A DNA stretch of 64,000 nucleotides from Verrucomicrobiaceae bacterium (GTDB taxonomy: Bacteria > Verrucomicrobiota > Verrucomicrobiia > Verrucomicrobiales > Verrucomicrobiaceae): contig CANIBP010000020.1 of assembly GCA_947466075.1 (NCBI GenBank), forward strand, positions 1 through 64,000. The letters are read 5' to 3'. The first letter of the stretch is position 1. Every line of letters starts with the position of its first letter. The translations under genes and the position numbers were made by a program. Shown one piece after another: positions 39,885 through 50,127 of this stretch. Under the pieces are notes generated by a model, which saw only the letters and a list, made by a program, of their open reading frames with translations, had not been told where the DNA came from and searched no databases.

Positions 39885-39914
39885 GGGGTGATGCCATAAG
39901 CATCGCCCCTTTTC
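39885..39914 (+). terminator. Rho-independent terminator/attenuator between rpsO and pnp
   Basis: GGGGTGATGC (39885-39894) cataa GCATCGCCCC (39900-39909) followed by TTTT; one G-T pair. Confidence 0.75.
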
Positions 39915-40047
39915 TGTATCAGGCTTTTTCAAGCATGTCGGCGATTGCCGATGATCATGCTGCATGATGCGCCATCGCGCATCGCCGACGGGCTGAATCC
40001 CGTGTTCCCATTTCACCCAAACCAAAACAACACACACACGCCAACCT

Positions 40048-42198
40048 ATGGCCATACACAAAGTAACCGCCGCCCTCGGACAGGGCACCATTGAAATCGA
40101 AACCGGCAAGTTTGCCAAACTTGCAGATGGAGCCGTCACCGTTCGTCTCGGCGACACCATCGTCATCGTCACCGCTGTCTCCGCCACGAAAGTGAAGGAC
40201 GGCCAGGACTTCTTCCCCCTCAGCGTTGAGTACAAGGAAAAGGCATCCGCCGCAGGCCGCTTCCCTGGTGGCTACTTCAAGCGCGAAGGTCGTCCGACCG
40301 AAAAGGAAATCCTCACCTGCCGCATGACGGACCGCCCATTGCGTCCGTTGTTCCCGAAAGGCTACTACTACGACACCCAGATCGTCGCCCTGCTCCTCAG
40401 CGCTGATGGCGAAAACGATCCAGACATCCTCGCGATCAACGGCGCATCCGCCGCGCTTTGCGTTTCCGACATTCCGTTTGCAGGCCCAGTGGGCGCTGTG
40501 CGTGTCGGTCGCCTCAATGGCGAGTTCGTTGCCAATCCAACCCAGTCGCAGCGTCTCGATAGCGATCTCGACCTCGTCTATGTCGGCAATGCCACAGACG
40601 TCATTATGATCGAAGGTGCCGCCAATGAACTGCCAGAAGCAGAATTCGTCAAAGCGCTGCACTACGCGCAAAGCGAAGTCACCAAGATCGTTGCTGCCCA
40701 GGTTGAACTGGCCAAGCTCGCTGGCAAAACCAAGCGCGAAGTCCCGCTCATGCTCGTCAAAGATGAGCTGCTTGAGATCGCCTATCAGATCGCGGGTGAC
40801 CGCATCGAAGGCGCTCTCTATCAGCCTTCCAAGGTTGCTCGCGGCAAGGCCGTCGGCGCGTTGAAGGACGAAGTGGAAACCGCCATCAAGGCCGCCTTCC
40901 CTACCGCTACTGGCTTCGAAATCAGCCAGGCCTTCGACTACCTCCAGAAGAAAGCCTTCCGCATCAGCATCCTCGACAAGAAGAACCGCTGCGACGGCCG
41001 TGGTCTCGACGATCTGCGCACCCTTTACGGTGAAGCCTCCGTGCTTCCTCGCACGCATGGTTCCGCCATCTTCTCCCGTGGCGAAACACAAGCGCTCGCC
41101 ATTGCGACGCTTGCTCCGGCTGATGAAGCTCAAGAAATGGACACCTACGCGGGTGGCCCAGAATCGAAGCGCTTCATTCTGCACTACAACTTCCCTCCGT
41201 TCTCCGTCGGTGAAACCGGTCGCTTCGGTGGCCAGAATCGTCGCGAAATCGGTCATGGTGCTCTCGCTGAGCGCTCCATTGCTCCCGTCATTCCTGCGAA
41301 GGAAGTCTTCCCTTACGCCATGCGCGTGAGCAGCGAAGTCATGGAGTCCAACGGCTCCACTTCGATGGCCTCCGTTTGCTCCGGCGTCATGGCCCTCATG
41401 GACGCAGGCGTGCCGCTGATCCGCCCTGTGGCTGGCATCAGCGTCGGCCTCGTCTCCGAGTTCGACACGAGCGACAAGATGTCCCGCTACCTCACGATGA
41501 TCGACATCCTCGGCAGCGAAGACCACTTCGGCGACATGGACTTCAAGCTCTGCGGCACCAGCGAAGGCGTCACCGGCTACCAGCTCGACCTCAAGCTTCC
41601 TGGCATCCCTTTGACCATCCTCGAAGAAGCCATCGTGAAGGCCAAGAGCGCCCGCACCATCATCCTCAACGCCATGCACGCCGCCATCGGCGAAATCAAG
41701 CCGCTGAGCAAGTATGCCCCGCGCATTGAGATCATCAAAATCAACCCTGACAAGATCGGTGAGCTCATCGGCCCTGGCGGCAAGAACATCAAAGCCATTC
41801 AGGCCGAGTCCGGCGCTGAGATCAGCATCGAAGACGACGGCACGGTGTACGTTTATTCCAACCGCAAGGAAGGCATCGAACGTGCGATCGAAATGATCAG
41901 CGGCACCTCCCAGGAAATCGAAGTGGGCAAGATTTACACCGGCAAGATCGTCAGCACGACGAACTTCGGTGCCTTCATGAACCTCGGCGGCAAGAAGGAC
42001 GGCCTGATCCACATCAGCGAACTGGCCGACTTCCGCGTCAACCGCACTGAAGACGTCGTCAAGACCGGCGACATCGTCACCGCCAAATGCCTCGGCATTG
42101 ATGACAAAGGTCGCGTGAAGATGAGCCGCAAGGCCGCGATGAAGGAAAAAGACGCAGCCGCCAAAGGCGAAGCTGCTCCTGCCGAAGACCTCGGTTGA
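40048..42198 (+). CDS. pnp: Polyribonucleotide nucleotidyltransferase
   Basis: Two RNase PH-like halves, KH (IGELIGPGGKNIKAIQAESGAEISIEDDG) and S1 (VGKIYTGKIVSTTNFGAFMNLGGKKDGLIHISEL) domains. Confidence 0.98.
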   Translation: MAIHKVTAALGQGTIEIETGKFAKLADGAVTVRLGDTIVIVTAVSATKVKDGQDFFPLSVEYKEKASAAGRFPGGYFKREGRPTEKEILTCRMTDRPLRPLFPKGYYYDTQIVALLLSADGENDPDILAINGASAALCVSDIPFAGPVGAVRVGRLNGEFVANPTQSQRLDSDLDLVYVGNATDVIMIEGAANELPEAEFVKALHYAQSEVTKIVAAQVELAKLAGKTKREVPLMLVKDELLEIAYQIAGDRIEGALYQPSKVARGKAVGALKDEVETAIKAAFPTATGFEISQAFDYLQKKAFRISILDKKNRCDGRGLDDLRTLYGEASVLPRTHGSAIFSRGETQALAIATLAPADEAQEMDTYAGGPESKRFILHYNFPPFSVGETGRFGGQNRREIGHGALAERSIAPVIPAKEVFPYAMRVSSEVMESNGSTSMASVCSGVMALMDAGVPLIRPVAGISVGLVSEFDTSDKMSRYLTMIDILGSEDHFGDMDFKLCGTSEGVTGYQLDLKLPGIPLTILEEAIVKAKSARTIILNAMHAAIGEIKPLSKYAPRIEIIKINPDKIGELIGPGGKNIKAIQAESGAEISIEDDGTVYVYSNRKEGIERAIEMISGTSQEIEVGKIYTGKIVSTTNFGAFMNLGGKKDGLIHISELADFRVNRTEDVVKTGDIVTAKCLGIDDKGRVKMSRKAAMKEKDAAAKGEAAPAEDLG

Positions 42199-42229
42199 TC
42201 CACATCCGCCAAATAATCCAAACCACGAA

Positions 42230-42256
42230 GGGGCCGCGACGAGCGGCCCCTTTTTT
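42230..42256 (+). terminator. Rho-independent terminator after pnp
   Basis: GGGGCCGC-gacga-GCGGCCCC-TTTTTT. Confidence 0.9.
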
Positions 42257-42336
42257 ATGTTCGCCATGGATTGAAGAAGGAGTTGCAACAAAGACGACGT
42301 TCTGAGAAAACAAGTTCTGACTAACCTTAACGCATC

Positions 42337-43770
42337 ATGACCTCACGCCGTTCCTTCATCACGCAATCCGCTCTCGCCTTTACTGCTTTGTCCACCACCC
42401 GTGTTTTGGGGGCGAATGAGAAAATTCGTATCGCTTCCATTGGCCTTGGCGGGCAGGGCATGGGCAATGTGAGCCGCATGGCGAAGGTGCCGGGAGTAGA
42501 GATTGCTTACCTCTGCGATCCCGACACGACGGCTTTGGATCGGGCGAAGAAGGTGTATCCGCAGGCGAAGACGACACAGGACTTACGCAAGGTGATGGAG
42601 GACAAGGACATCGACGCTGTCGTCGTCTCCACGGGCAATCATTGGCATGTGCTGGCCTCAATCTGGGCGCTGCAAGCGGGGAAGGACGTCTATGTGGAGA
42701 AGCCGGTGTCTCACAACATCTGGGAAGGTCGCCAGTTGGTGGAAGCCGCGCGGAAGTACAATCGCATCGTGCAGGGCGGCACACAGCAGCGCAGCGATCC
42801 ACTGCAGGATGAGATCAAAGGATTCCTCGATGCGGGCACGATTGGAAAGATCAAATACGTGCGCTGCAATCACTACAGCATGCGTGCCTCCATCGGAAAG
42901 TTAGCGCAGCCGCTGACGCCGCCAAAGACGGTGAACTATGATGTCTGGCTTGGTCCGGCGAAGGATGAGCCGATCTACCGCGAAAAATTCCACTACGACT
43001 GGCATTGGAACTGGAACACCGGCAACGGCGAGATGGGTAATTGGGGGCCGCACATTCTGGATGATCTGCGCAACGTCGTGTTCCGCGATAAAGTGACGCT
43101 ACCGAAGCGTGTCATTGCCGGTGGCGGTCGTTTTGCTTGGGACGATGCGGGCGAGTCACCGAACACGCACTTCGCCTACATGGACACAGGCAGCATTCCA
43201 GTGATCGTGGACTTCCACAACCTGCCGCGTCAGAAGGGCATCAAAGCGCCGGATGTGTATCTGCGCCGCCGCACCGGAGCCTTCCTCATCATCGAGTGCG
43301 AAGGCGGCTACTACACCGGCAGCCGCGGCGGAGGCACGGCCTATGATGCTGAAGGAAAGAAACTACACACCTTCAAAGGCGACGGCGGCAAAATGCACGC
43401 GGCCAATTTCATCGCTGCCATCCGCAGCCGTAAACAAGCGGAACTCAAAGCTGAGATCGAAGCCATTCATTACTCCAGCGCATGGTGCCATCTCGGCAAT
43501 CTGTCCTACCGTCTTGGCCAGAAGTATAATCGCGAGCAGGCGGAGGCCGCAGTGAAGGACTTCCAGCCTTGGAACGACGTGATCGCCGATTTCCACGAAC
43601 ATCTCGTCAAAAACGAACTCGATGCCACGAAGCTCGACATCAAAATGGGGCCGATGCTGGAACTGGATGCTGGAAAGGAAACCTTCATCGGCGACACCGC
43701 CACACCTGAGGCGTTGGCGCTGCTCAAGCGTGAGTATCGCGCAGGCTACGAGGTACCGCAGCAAGTCTAA
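42337..43770 (+). CDS. Gfo/Idh/MocA family oxidoreductase with Tat-like signal
   Basis: MTSRRSFITQSALAFTALSTT; RIASIGLGGQGMGNV; VEKPVSHNIWEGRQLVEAARKYNRIVQGGTQQRS. Confidence 0.9.
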   Translation: MTSRRSFITQSALAFTALSTTRVLGANEKIRIASIGLGGQGMGNVSRMAKVPGVEIAYLCDPDTTALDRAKKVYPQAKTTQDLRKVMEDKDIDAVVVSTGNHWHVLASIWALQAGKDVYVEKPVSHNIWEGRQLVEAARKYNRIVQGGTQQRSDPLQDEIKGFLDAGTIGKIKYVRCNHYSMRASIGKLAQPLTPPKTVNYDVWLGPAKDEPIYREKFHYDWHWNWNTGNGEMGNWGPHILDDLRNVVFRDKVTLPKRVIAGGGRFAWDDAGESPNTHFAYMDTGSIPVIVDFHNLPRQKGIKAPDVYLRRRTGAFLIIECEGGYYTGSRGGGTAYDAEGKKLHTFKGDGGKMHAANFIAAIRSRKQAELKAEIEAIHYSSAWCHLGNLSYRLGQKYNREQAEAAVKDFQPWNDVIADFHEHLVKNELDATKLDIKMGPMLELDAGKETFIGDTATPEALALLKREYRAGYEVPQQV

Positions 43771-43774
43771 AGCA

Positions 43775-44869
43775 TCAGAGTCTGGCGTGGAGTCGCTTTA
43801 ATGACTCCGCAGTCGCCTCATAAACACCGTGCTCAGTAATGAGCGCGGTGACGAGGTTGGCGGGCGTGACATCGAAGCCGTCGTTACGTGCTTGTGTGCC
43901 TGCGGGAGTGATGAGCACCTCCTCACGGTGCCCTTCAGCATTCAAACCGGGCATGTGCGTGACTTCGCGGGCGCTGCGTTGCTCAATAGGGATGTCGCGA
44001 ATGCCATCGGTGATGGTCCAGTCGATGGTGCTGACGGGCAGAGCAACATAGAAGGGCACATCATGTGCTTTGGCGGCCAACGCTTTGAGATAGGTGCCGA
44101 TCTTGTTCGCCACATCGCCCTGCGCGGTGACGCGATCGGTACCGACGATGACGAGATCGACGAGGCCACGCTGAAGCAGGTGCCCGGCGTTGTTATCGAC
44201 GATCAAGGTGTGTGGCACGCCATGCTCACGCAGTTCCCAGGCCGTCAGCGAGGCTCCCTGTCCGCGTGGTCGCGTTTCGCTGACCCATACGTGGATTTTC
44301 ATGCCCGAGTCGTGCGCCTGATAGATCGGCGAGATGGCGGTGCCCCAGTCCACGCAGGCGATCCAGCCCGCGTTGCAATGCGTCATGACATTCAGCGGGG
44401 CCGAGGGATCTGCTTTCTTCGCCTGGATGGCTTTGAACAACTCCAGCGCGTGCTTGCCGATAGAGTGGTTCGTTTGCACATCTTCATCGCAGATGGCATT
44501 CGCTTCATGCCAGGCGGCGTCGGCGCGTGATTCGATGCTGAGTGGGGAAACGATGCGCTTCATGCGGTCCAGCGCCCAGCGCAGATTGATCGCAGTAGGA
44601 CGTGTGGCATGCAAAACATCATACGCATTCTGCAGGCTGGCATCGGAGGCATCATCGCGCAGTGCGAAGAACATGCCAAAGCCAGCAGTGGCTCCAATGA
44701 GCGGCGCACCGCGCACCCGCATGACCTGGATAGCCTCGGCAGCGTCATCCATCGTCTGCAAGTCACGCCACGCGACCTGATGCGGCAAATAGGTCTGATC
44801 GACGATGCGGGCGATGCGATTGACGTGATCGGCTTCGATGGAGCGGTGCGGCTGGCCGTGGATGTTCAT
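43775..44869 (-). CDS. mtnA: S-methyl-5-thioribose-1-phosphate isomerase
   Basis: VMRVRGAPLIGATAGFGM; MTHCNAGWIACVDWGTA; ETRPRGQGASLTAWEL; GTDRVTAQGDVANKIGTY. Confidence 0.95.
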   Translation of the reverse strand: MNIHGQPHRSIEADHVNRIARIVDQTYLPHQVAWRDLQTMDDAAEAIQVMRVRGAPLIGATAGFGMFFALRDDASDASLQNAYDVLHATRPTAINLRWALDRMKRIVSPLSIESRADAAWHEANAICDEDVQTNHSIGKHALELFKAIQAKKADPSAPLNVMTHCNAGWIACVDWGTAISPIYQAHDSGMKIHVWVSETRPRGQGASLTAWELREHGVPHTLIVDNNAGHLLQRGLVDLVIVGTDRVTAQGDVANKIGTYLKALAAKAHDVPFYVALPVSTIDWTITDGIRDIPIEQRSAREVTHMPGLNAEGHREEVLITPAGTQARNDGFDVTPANLVTALITEHGVYEATAESLKRLHARL

Positions 44870-45552
44870 GCGAGGGTGATTTCGGCGAGGGAAGTGATGG
44901 TAGGATAATCGTTGGTCGGCGCAGATTTGTTGCCGGGCCGAAGGGCGAGCGCAGTGAGCATGCCTGCGCTTTTGGCGGCGTTCAATTCATCCACGAGATC
45001 GCTCACGAATAGTATTTCATGAGCAGGCAGGGCGCAATCAGCAGCGATGGCGGTGTAACTGGCGGGTTCGCGTTTGGAGCCAGTGGTGGTGTCGTAGTAG
45101 CCGGAGAGGCGCGGGGTGAGGTCGCCAGCGGTGGTGTGGGCGAAGAAGAGGCGCTGGGCGTGGATGCTGCCGGAGGAGTAGATGCGAATTTCGTGGCCGT
45201 TTTCGCGCCAGTGGTCAAGCGCGGGCACGACATCGTCGAAGAGGGTGCTGCGGAGGTCGCCATTGGCGAAGCCTTGCTCCCAGATGAGGCCCTGGAACTG
45301 CTTGAGGCCGGTGACTTTGGCATCGGCATCCATGAGGCGATGCACGGCGGCTTCGGCATCGGCGGGATCGGCAAAGGGCGGAGAGCCTGCATCGCGTGCG
45401 AGCTGTTCCAGCGGTGCGCTGGCCCAATGCCTGGTGAGATAGCCAAGTGCATGCTTTCGCGCATACGGAAACATCACGTCATGCACAAAGGCGAGCGGCG
45501 AGACGGTGCCTTCGATGTCGAGCAGGATGAGTTTGCCGCGAAACTCGATCAT
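44866..45552 (-). CDS. mtnC: Acireductone synthase (enolase-phosphatase E1)
   Basis: LLDIEGTVSPLAFVHDVMFPYAR; YSSGSIHAQRLFFAHTTAGDLTPRLSGYYDTTTGSKREPASY. Confidence 0.94.
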   Translation of the reverse strand: MIEFRGKLILLDIEGTVSPLAFVHDVMFPYARKHALGYLTRHWASAPLEQLARDAGSPPFADPADAEAAVHRLMDADAKVTGLKQFQGLIWEQGFANGDLRSTLFDDVVPALDHWRENGHEIRIYSSGSIHAQRLFFAHTTAGDLTPRLSGYYDTTTGSKREPASYTAIAADCALPAHEILFVSDLVDELNAAKSAGMLTALALRPGNKSAPTNDYPTITSLAEITLA

Positions 45553-46142
45553 GCGGCGATGGTGACGGCTTGCTCGATGTGGATGCCTTTAGCGGCGAGG
45601 TAGTTCGGCCCAAAGCAAAGCGGCTGGTAGCCGCTGGCGATACCATCTCCGGTGTAGAGCGGCGTCCAACCGGCTTTCTCTTTGAAGAGGCGGATGGCGC
45701 GGATGCTGCGGTCGGCGCAGAGGTCAAACCAGTGCTTCGTGCCAGCGGGGACATTGATGAGATCGCCCTCATGCACCTCGATGGAATAGACGGGGTCGCC
45801 GTTTTCGGGGTTGATGTAGAAGATGCCGCTGCCTTTGACGATGAAGCGCACCTCGTCCTCGGCGTGGCGGTGCTCTTTGTTAAACTTGTCGAGCATCTCC
45901 TGGAGGTTCGGTACCTCGGGAGTGACATTGACGACATCCGCAGTGATGTAGCCGCCGCGTTCTTTCAGCGCCGTGACTTCAGGTTCATACGCTGCGAGGA
46001 TTTCCTCCTGCGAGGCGTCGCGGTCGATACGGCCCGCGACCGGCCAGCAGTCATAGTGAATGCCGTGTGGCAGGAGGAAGCTGCGGATGCTTTCTACGTC
46101 ATCAATGACGCGGTCTTCGGAGGGGATGCGTATGAGGGCCAT
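45549..46142 (-). CDS. mtnD: Acireductone dioxygenase
   Basis: EHRHAEDEVRFIVKGSGIFYI; VPAGTKHWFDL; cupin ligand pattern. Confidence 0.94.
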   Translation of the reverse strand: MALIRIPSEDRVIDDVESIRSFLLPHGIHYDCWPVAGRIDRDASQEEILAAYEPEVTALKERGGYITADVVNVTPEVPNLQEMLDKFNKEHRHAEDEVRFIVKGSGIFYINPENGDPVYSIEVHEGDLINVPAGTKHWFDLCADRSIRAIRLFKEKAGWTPLYTGDGIASGYQPLCFGPNYLAAKGIHIEQAVTIAA

Positions 46143-46157
46143 GGGCGTGATACCGAT

Positions 46158-46856
46158 TCAGAACGAGCCTGTGAGCAAGCGCTTCTGCGTGACGACTTCG
46201 AATAGAAACTCAAGCACCTCGATCTGCCGCCGTGCGGCAGCGATGTCCGCACCCCAAGTGTAGAGGCCGTGTCCGGCCATGAGGAAGCCGTGGCGAAGAG
46301 GGTTGGCGGGGTCGGTGAGGCGGGATTCGATCGCACTGGCGAGGCTGGCGATGTCCTGCGTGTTTGGGTAGATCTCGATCACGGCCTCCGACTCGTGCGT
46401 GGTGATGCCGGAGAGGCCTTTGAGCATTTCGTAGCCGGAGATGCGCAGCACGCCGTCGTTGAGAAAATGCTCGCTGAGCACGGTGGCGGCCACGGAGTGG
46501 GTGTGGAGCACGGCTCCGGCTCCGTGTTTGGCCAGCGCGGTATGTAACAGCGCTTCGGCGGAAGGTTTGGGAAATGCCTCATCCAAGGACTCAGCGTTTT
46601 CATCCACGATGACAAAGTGGTCGGGCTGCAGGCGACCTTTGTCGAAACCGCTGCCGGTCATCAGCAGTGTCAGCGGTTCGCTGTCGATCACGACGCTGTA
46701 ATTGCTGCTAGTGCCGAGTGACCAGCCGCGACGATGGAAATCGCGGCCACATTCGATCAGTTCACCAATCTGAAGGTCGATCTGGTCGGTGGGAGGTGGC
46801 GTGGAAGCTTCAGTCAGCATTTTGTATGATGATTCGGGCGGCTGCCGACATGTCAA
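46158..46856 (-). CDS. mtnB: Methylthioribulose-1-phosphate dehydratase
   Basis: Class II aldolase fold; GSGFDKGRLQPDHFVIVDE; VLHTHSVAATVLSEHF; first gene of the mtnB-D-C-A run. Confidence 0.92.
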   Translation of the reverse strand: MTCRQPPESSYKMLTEASTPPPTDQIDLQIGELIECGRDFHRRGWSLGTSSNYSVVIDSEPLTLLMTGSGFDKGRLQPDHFVIVDENAESLDEAFPKPSAEALLHTALAKHGAGAVLHTHSVAATVLSEHFLNDGVLRISGYEMLKGLSGITTHESEAVIEIYPNTQDIASLASAIESRLTDPANPLRHGFLMAGHGLYTWGADIAAARRQIEVLEFLFEVVTQKRLLTGSF

Positions 46857-46939
46857 TTAGGGTGATGTGGCAGATTCTCCACATCCAAGTGTTTGTACTG
46901 CCAACTGGACTTCGTTAACGCCTTTGGTTATTTTTTCTC

Positions 46940-47311
46940 ATGAATACCTCCAGCAGCGGCGAGCATGACGTGACCATTGAGAAAGTGAATCAGCGTTCGA
47001 AGGACATCGAGAACAAGCTACCGAAGCTGAAGCAGGTATTTGAGCAGGCGAAGATCATGCTGAGCATGGTGAAGGACTACTGGAACGGCGGCTACCGCGA
47101 GATTCCGTATTGGGCGATCAGTGCGGTTTCGCTGGCGCTGCTGTATGTGCTCAACCCTCTCGATGTGATCCCGGATGTGGTCATTGGCGTGGGCTATCTG
47201 GATGATGCGACGGTGGTGGCGTTTTGTTTGAAGCTGGTGCAGCGGGAACTGGAGAAATATCAGGAATGGCAGTCGGCGCAGGCCCAGAGGGGCAAAATTG
47301 TGGATGTGTAA
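46940..47311 (+). CDS. YkvA/DUF1232 family protein
   Basis: IPYWAISAVSLALLYVLNPLDVIPDVVIGVGYLDDATVVAFCL. Confidence 0.88.
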   Translation: MNTSSSGEHDVTIEKVNQRSKDIENKLPKLKQVFEQAKIMLSMVKDYWNGGYREIPYWAISAVSLALLYVLNPLDVIPDVVIGVGYLDDATVVAFCLKLVQRELEKYQEWQSAQAQRGKIVDV

Positions 47312-47318
47312 AAACAAA

Positions 47319-47346
47319 ACCGCCGTGCAGGAGCGCTGCACGGCGG
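47319..47346 (-). terminator. Intrinsic terminator for the minus-strand gene 47374-48099, possibly bidirectional
   Basis: Perfect 11-bp stem CCGCCGTGCAG-gagcg-CTGCACGGCGG; T-rich TTTTGTTTTT follows on the minus strand. Confidence 0.8.
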
Positions 47347-47373
47347 TGTGATCAAAGAAGCTGTCGATTAAAC

Positions 47374-48099
47374 TTACTTGGCAGGGGTGCCATAGACCTG
47401 AACTTCACAGTAGTGGTTCATGTCGTTGCTGGTGTTGCCATTGCTCCAGAGGCGCACGTAGCGGGCCTTGGTGCCTTTGGCGTCGATGACGCGGCCATGG
47501 TTGGTTTCGACGTAGGCTGGATCAGCGCCTTTGCCCATGGCGGAAGTATCGTCGTGGTCGGAGTTGAAGAGGGTGGTGACACCGGTCTTGAATTCAGGAT
47601 CGTCGGAAACCTGCACGAGCACGTCGATGTAAGCCTGAGCTTGCTTGTGGTAATGCCACATGGCGATCTTGTAGATGGTGGCTGGGGCTTCGAGGTCGAT
47701 CTGCACCCACTGCTTGCCGGGCATGAGTTCAACGAAGGAACCGTCAGCGCCATCGGCATCGCCGTCGGTGACGAGATTGAGGTCGCCAATGATCGGGGCG
47801 GCGTCGGAACTGGAGACTTTCTTGCCTTTGGCAAGGTTGGTGGTGCCCTTGGGGACCATGATGGACTTCACCACTTTGCTTGGGTCAGCCTTTTCAAGGT
47901 TCGGGAGCTCAGCTGGCACTGGAGTGCCGATAAACATGGGCTTGGGGAACTCGAGTTTGATTTCTTCGAGGTCACCAGCAGGGGCGGCGGCCGCAGGAGC
48001 AGCAGCGGAGCCACCGGCTTTGGCTTCTTCTTTCTTGCCGCAGGAGGCAAGGGTGATGGCGAGCGCGAGGCCCGTGAGGATGTGGAGGGTGTTTTTCAT
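47374..48099 (-). CDS. Lipoprotein with discoidin (F5/8 type C)-like domain
   Basis: Lipobox LASCGKKEE; KKVSSSDAAPIIGDLNLVTDGDADGADGSFVELMPGKQWVQIDLEAPATIYKIAMWHYH...ARYVRLWSNGNTSNDMNHYCEVQVYG. Confidence 0.78.
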   Translation of the reverse strand: MKNTLHILTGLALAITLASCGKKEEAKAGGSAAAPAAAAPAGDLEEIKLEFPKPMFIGTPVPAELPNLEKADPSKVVKSIMVPKGTTNLAKGKKVSSSDAAPIIGDLNLVTDGDADGADGSFVELMPGKQWVQIDLEAPATIYKIAMWHYHKQAQAYIDVLVQVSDDPEFKTGVTTLFNSDHDDTSAMGKGADPAYVETNHGRVIDAKGTKARYVRLWSNGNTSNDMNHYCEVQVYGTPAK

Positions 48100-48129
48100 G
48101 GGGAGTGGTTGGATGCTCAGACTTGATCT

Positions 48130-49590
48130 TTAGGCTTGGAAGTCTTCGGGCTTGAAGATGTATTTGCCGCCCGCATCTTTGGCCTCATAAGCTTTGAGGA
48201 CGGTGACGCAGGATTTGAAAGCTGCTTCGACGTTGCAGGTGAGATGTGCCGGATTTTTGGTCTGCACGGCTTCGATGAAGTTTTGCACATGCGGTGAGTG
48301 CGGCTTGCGGCTGAGTTTCACGCCTAGCTCCCATTGCGCGAGGGCCTTGCTCTCACGCACGTCGGCAACACTGACGGCACCGTAGGACGGCGGCTTGGGT
48401 TTTTCCCAGTCACGTGGGTGCTCCCAGAACTTGTTCTTGGCCTTGTCGGCAGCTTTGAGGATGGGTGGGTTTTCGCCACCAGCGTATTCGTCCCAAGCCT
48501 GTCCGGGCTCGGCGTAGAGTTGATTGCCGGCGGTGTCGAGTTCGGAGATGATGGCGGTTCCACCAATGCCCATGTGCTTTTCATAGGCACCCTGAGAGCC
48601 GGTGGTGGTGAGCACCTGATAGTAAGCGCGGAGAGCTCCGGCGGGCGTTTTGAATTCGTAGATGCACAACATGTTGTCAGGCAACTCGAATGCCGGACGG
48701 CCTTCGGTGCCATCGAAGTAATCAATACCACCGCTGGCGATGACGGAGACTGGTGTGGAGTCATACATCCAGTTGAACATGTCGATTTGATGCGCGCCTA
48801 GATCGGAGAGTGGACCACCGCCAAATTTCTTGAAGAAACGCCAGTTGCGGAACTCCTCAATGCTAGCGTAGCCATGCTTCGCGAGGACCTCGGCGGGGAT
48901 GTCGTAACCTTTGACGGCACCCTGTGGAGCACTGCCGGAGACGCCACGATTCCATTGCGCATACGCGTGCGTGACGCGGCCGAGCATCTTGCCGGGCTTG
49001 ATGACATTGTCGCGTAGGTTGATGTAGCGCGGATTCGAATGACGCTGATGGCCGATCTGGAAGATGCCGGGGTTCGACTTGCCTGCGCGCACCATGTCTT
49101 TCGCGCCTTCGATGGTATTGCTCATCATCTTCTCGCAGTACACGTGCTTGCCTTTTTCGAGGCAAATGCGCGAGTAGGGGGCGTGCAGGAAGTCAGGTGT
49201 GGCGATGAAGACGGCTTCAATCGAAGGCTCCTTGTCGAGCATCTCGTTGATATCTTCGTAGATTTTGATTTCGCCTTCGACCTGATGCTTGTTTTCACCG
49301 AGGAAGCCACCACGCGTCTTCGCGACGGAGAACTTCCAGATGTCACACATGGCCACCCATTGAATGCCAGGAACATCTTTGGAGGCAACACGCAACGCGT
49401 TGCCCTGCGCACCACAGCCGACGAGGGCGCACTTGATCGTGCGACCTGCTGCCGTTTCTTGTGCGATGGCAGTTTTGCTAGTGACAAGATAAAGTCCGCT
49501 GCTGGTCAAAGCACTGGTGCGGAGAAAGCCGCGACGGTCCATGAAGCGGGACAGCGGCGCTGCGGGGGAGGGGAGAGGCTGGGAATTCAT
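48130..49590 (-). CDS. Gfo/Idh/MocA family oxidoreductase with Tat-like signal
   Basis: FMDRRGFLRTSALTSSGLYLV; CALVGCGAQGNALRVA; FIATPDFLHAPYSRICLEKGKHVYCEKMMSNTIEGAKDMV. Confidence 0.9.
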   Translation of the reverse strand: MNSQPLPSPAAPLSRFMDRRGFLRTSALTSSGLYLVTSKTAIAQETAAGRTIKCALVGCGAQGNALRVASKDVPGIQWVAMCDIWKFSVAKTRGGFLGENKHQVEGEIKIYEDINEMLDKEPSIEAVFIATPDFLHAPYSRICLEKGKHVYCEKMMSNTIEGAKDMVRAGKSNPGIFQIGHQRHSNPRYINLRDNVIKPGKMLGRVTHAYAQWNRGVSGSAPQGAVKGYDIPAEVLAKHGYASIEEFRNWRFFKKFGGGPLSDLGAHQIDMFNWMYDSTPVSVIASGGIDYFDGTEGRPAFELPDNMLCIYEFKTPAGALRAYYQVLTTTGSQGAYEKHMGIGGTAIISELDTAGNQLYAEPGQAWDEYAGGENPPILKAADKAKNKFWEHPRDWEKPKPPSYGAVSVADVRESKALAQWELGVKLSRKPHSPHVQNFIEAVQTKNPAHLTCNVEAAFKSCVTVLKAYEAKDAGGKYIFKPEDFQA

Positions 49591-49641
49591 AGGGCATTCA
49601 GGCGCGTGGTTTTGTTCACTGGCCGTTACGTCTGTGGGCGC

Positions 49642-50127
49642 TTATGCGGCCTTCTTTTTGGCGAGGAAGCCGTCGAGGGAAAAGGTCTTCGCCTTCGCGG
49701 TCACAAGAGCTGCCGCAACGATGAGAATGGAAAGGCCGATGTTGGTGACCATTTCCGTGTCGTCAGGGAGAGAGGCGAGGCCAAAACCAAGCATCAGGAA
49801 CACCAGACCGGCGGCGAGCAGACCGAACTCGGTGCAAATGCCAATGGCGACCCAAATACCTACCGGAATGAGAATGTAGCCGATCGTCGCAGCGAATGCG
49901 TTGCATGCGGATTCCGGCAGAAAGCTGTTGTCCGACATCAGTTTGGCAAGCGGGCCAGTCTTTTTTGAATAGTTATCCAGACCAAAGGTGGTGGTGGCGC
50001 CGTTGCCCCAGCGGAACTTGTCCAAGCCTGCCATGAAGAGACGCATGCCGACCCAAAGGCGTAGGAGAAGATGGGCGAAATCGTAACTATAGCTGCCGCA
50101 GCACTTGGAGGAGGATGAGTCGGACAT
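49642..50127 (-). CDS. DoxX-like membrane protein
   Basis: LLLRLWVGMRLFMAGLDKFRWG plus three further TM segments. Confidence 0.65.
   Translation of the reverse strand: MSDSSSSKCCGSYSYDFAHLLLRLWVGMRLFMAGLDKFRWGNGATTTFGLDNYSKKTGPLAKLMSDNSFLPESACNAFAATIGYILIPVGIWVAIGICTEFGLLAAGLVFLMLGFGLASLPDDTEMVTNIGLSILIVAAALVTAKAKTFSLDGFLAKKKAA

Noticed and set aside
39955-42291. 778-aa ORF antisense to pnp
   Set aside because: Fully opposite a strongly conserved gene; composition follows codon bias of the sense frame and shows no recognisable domain.
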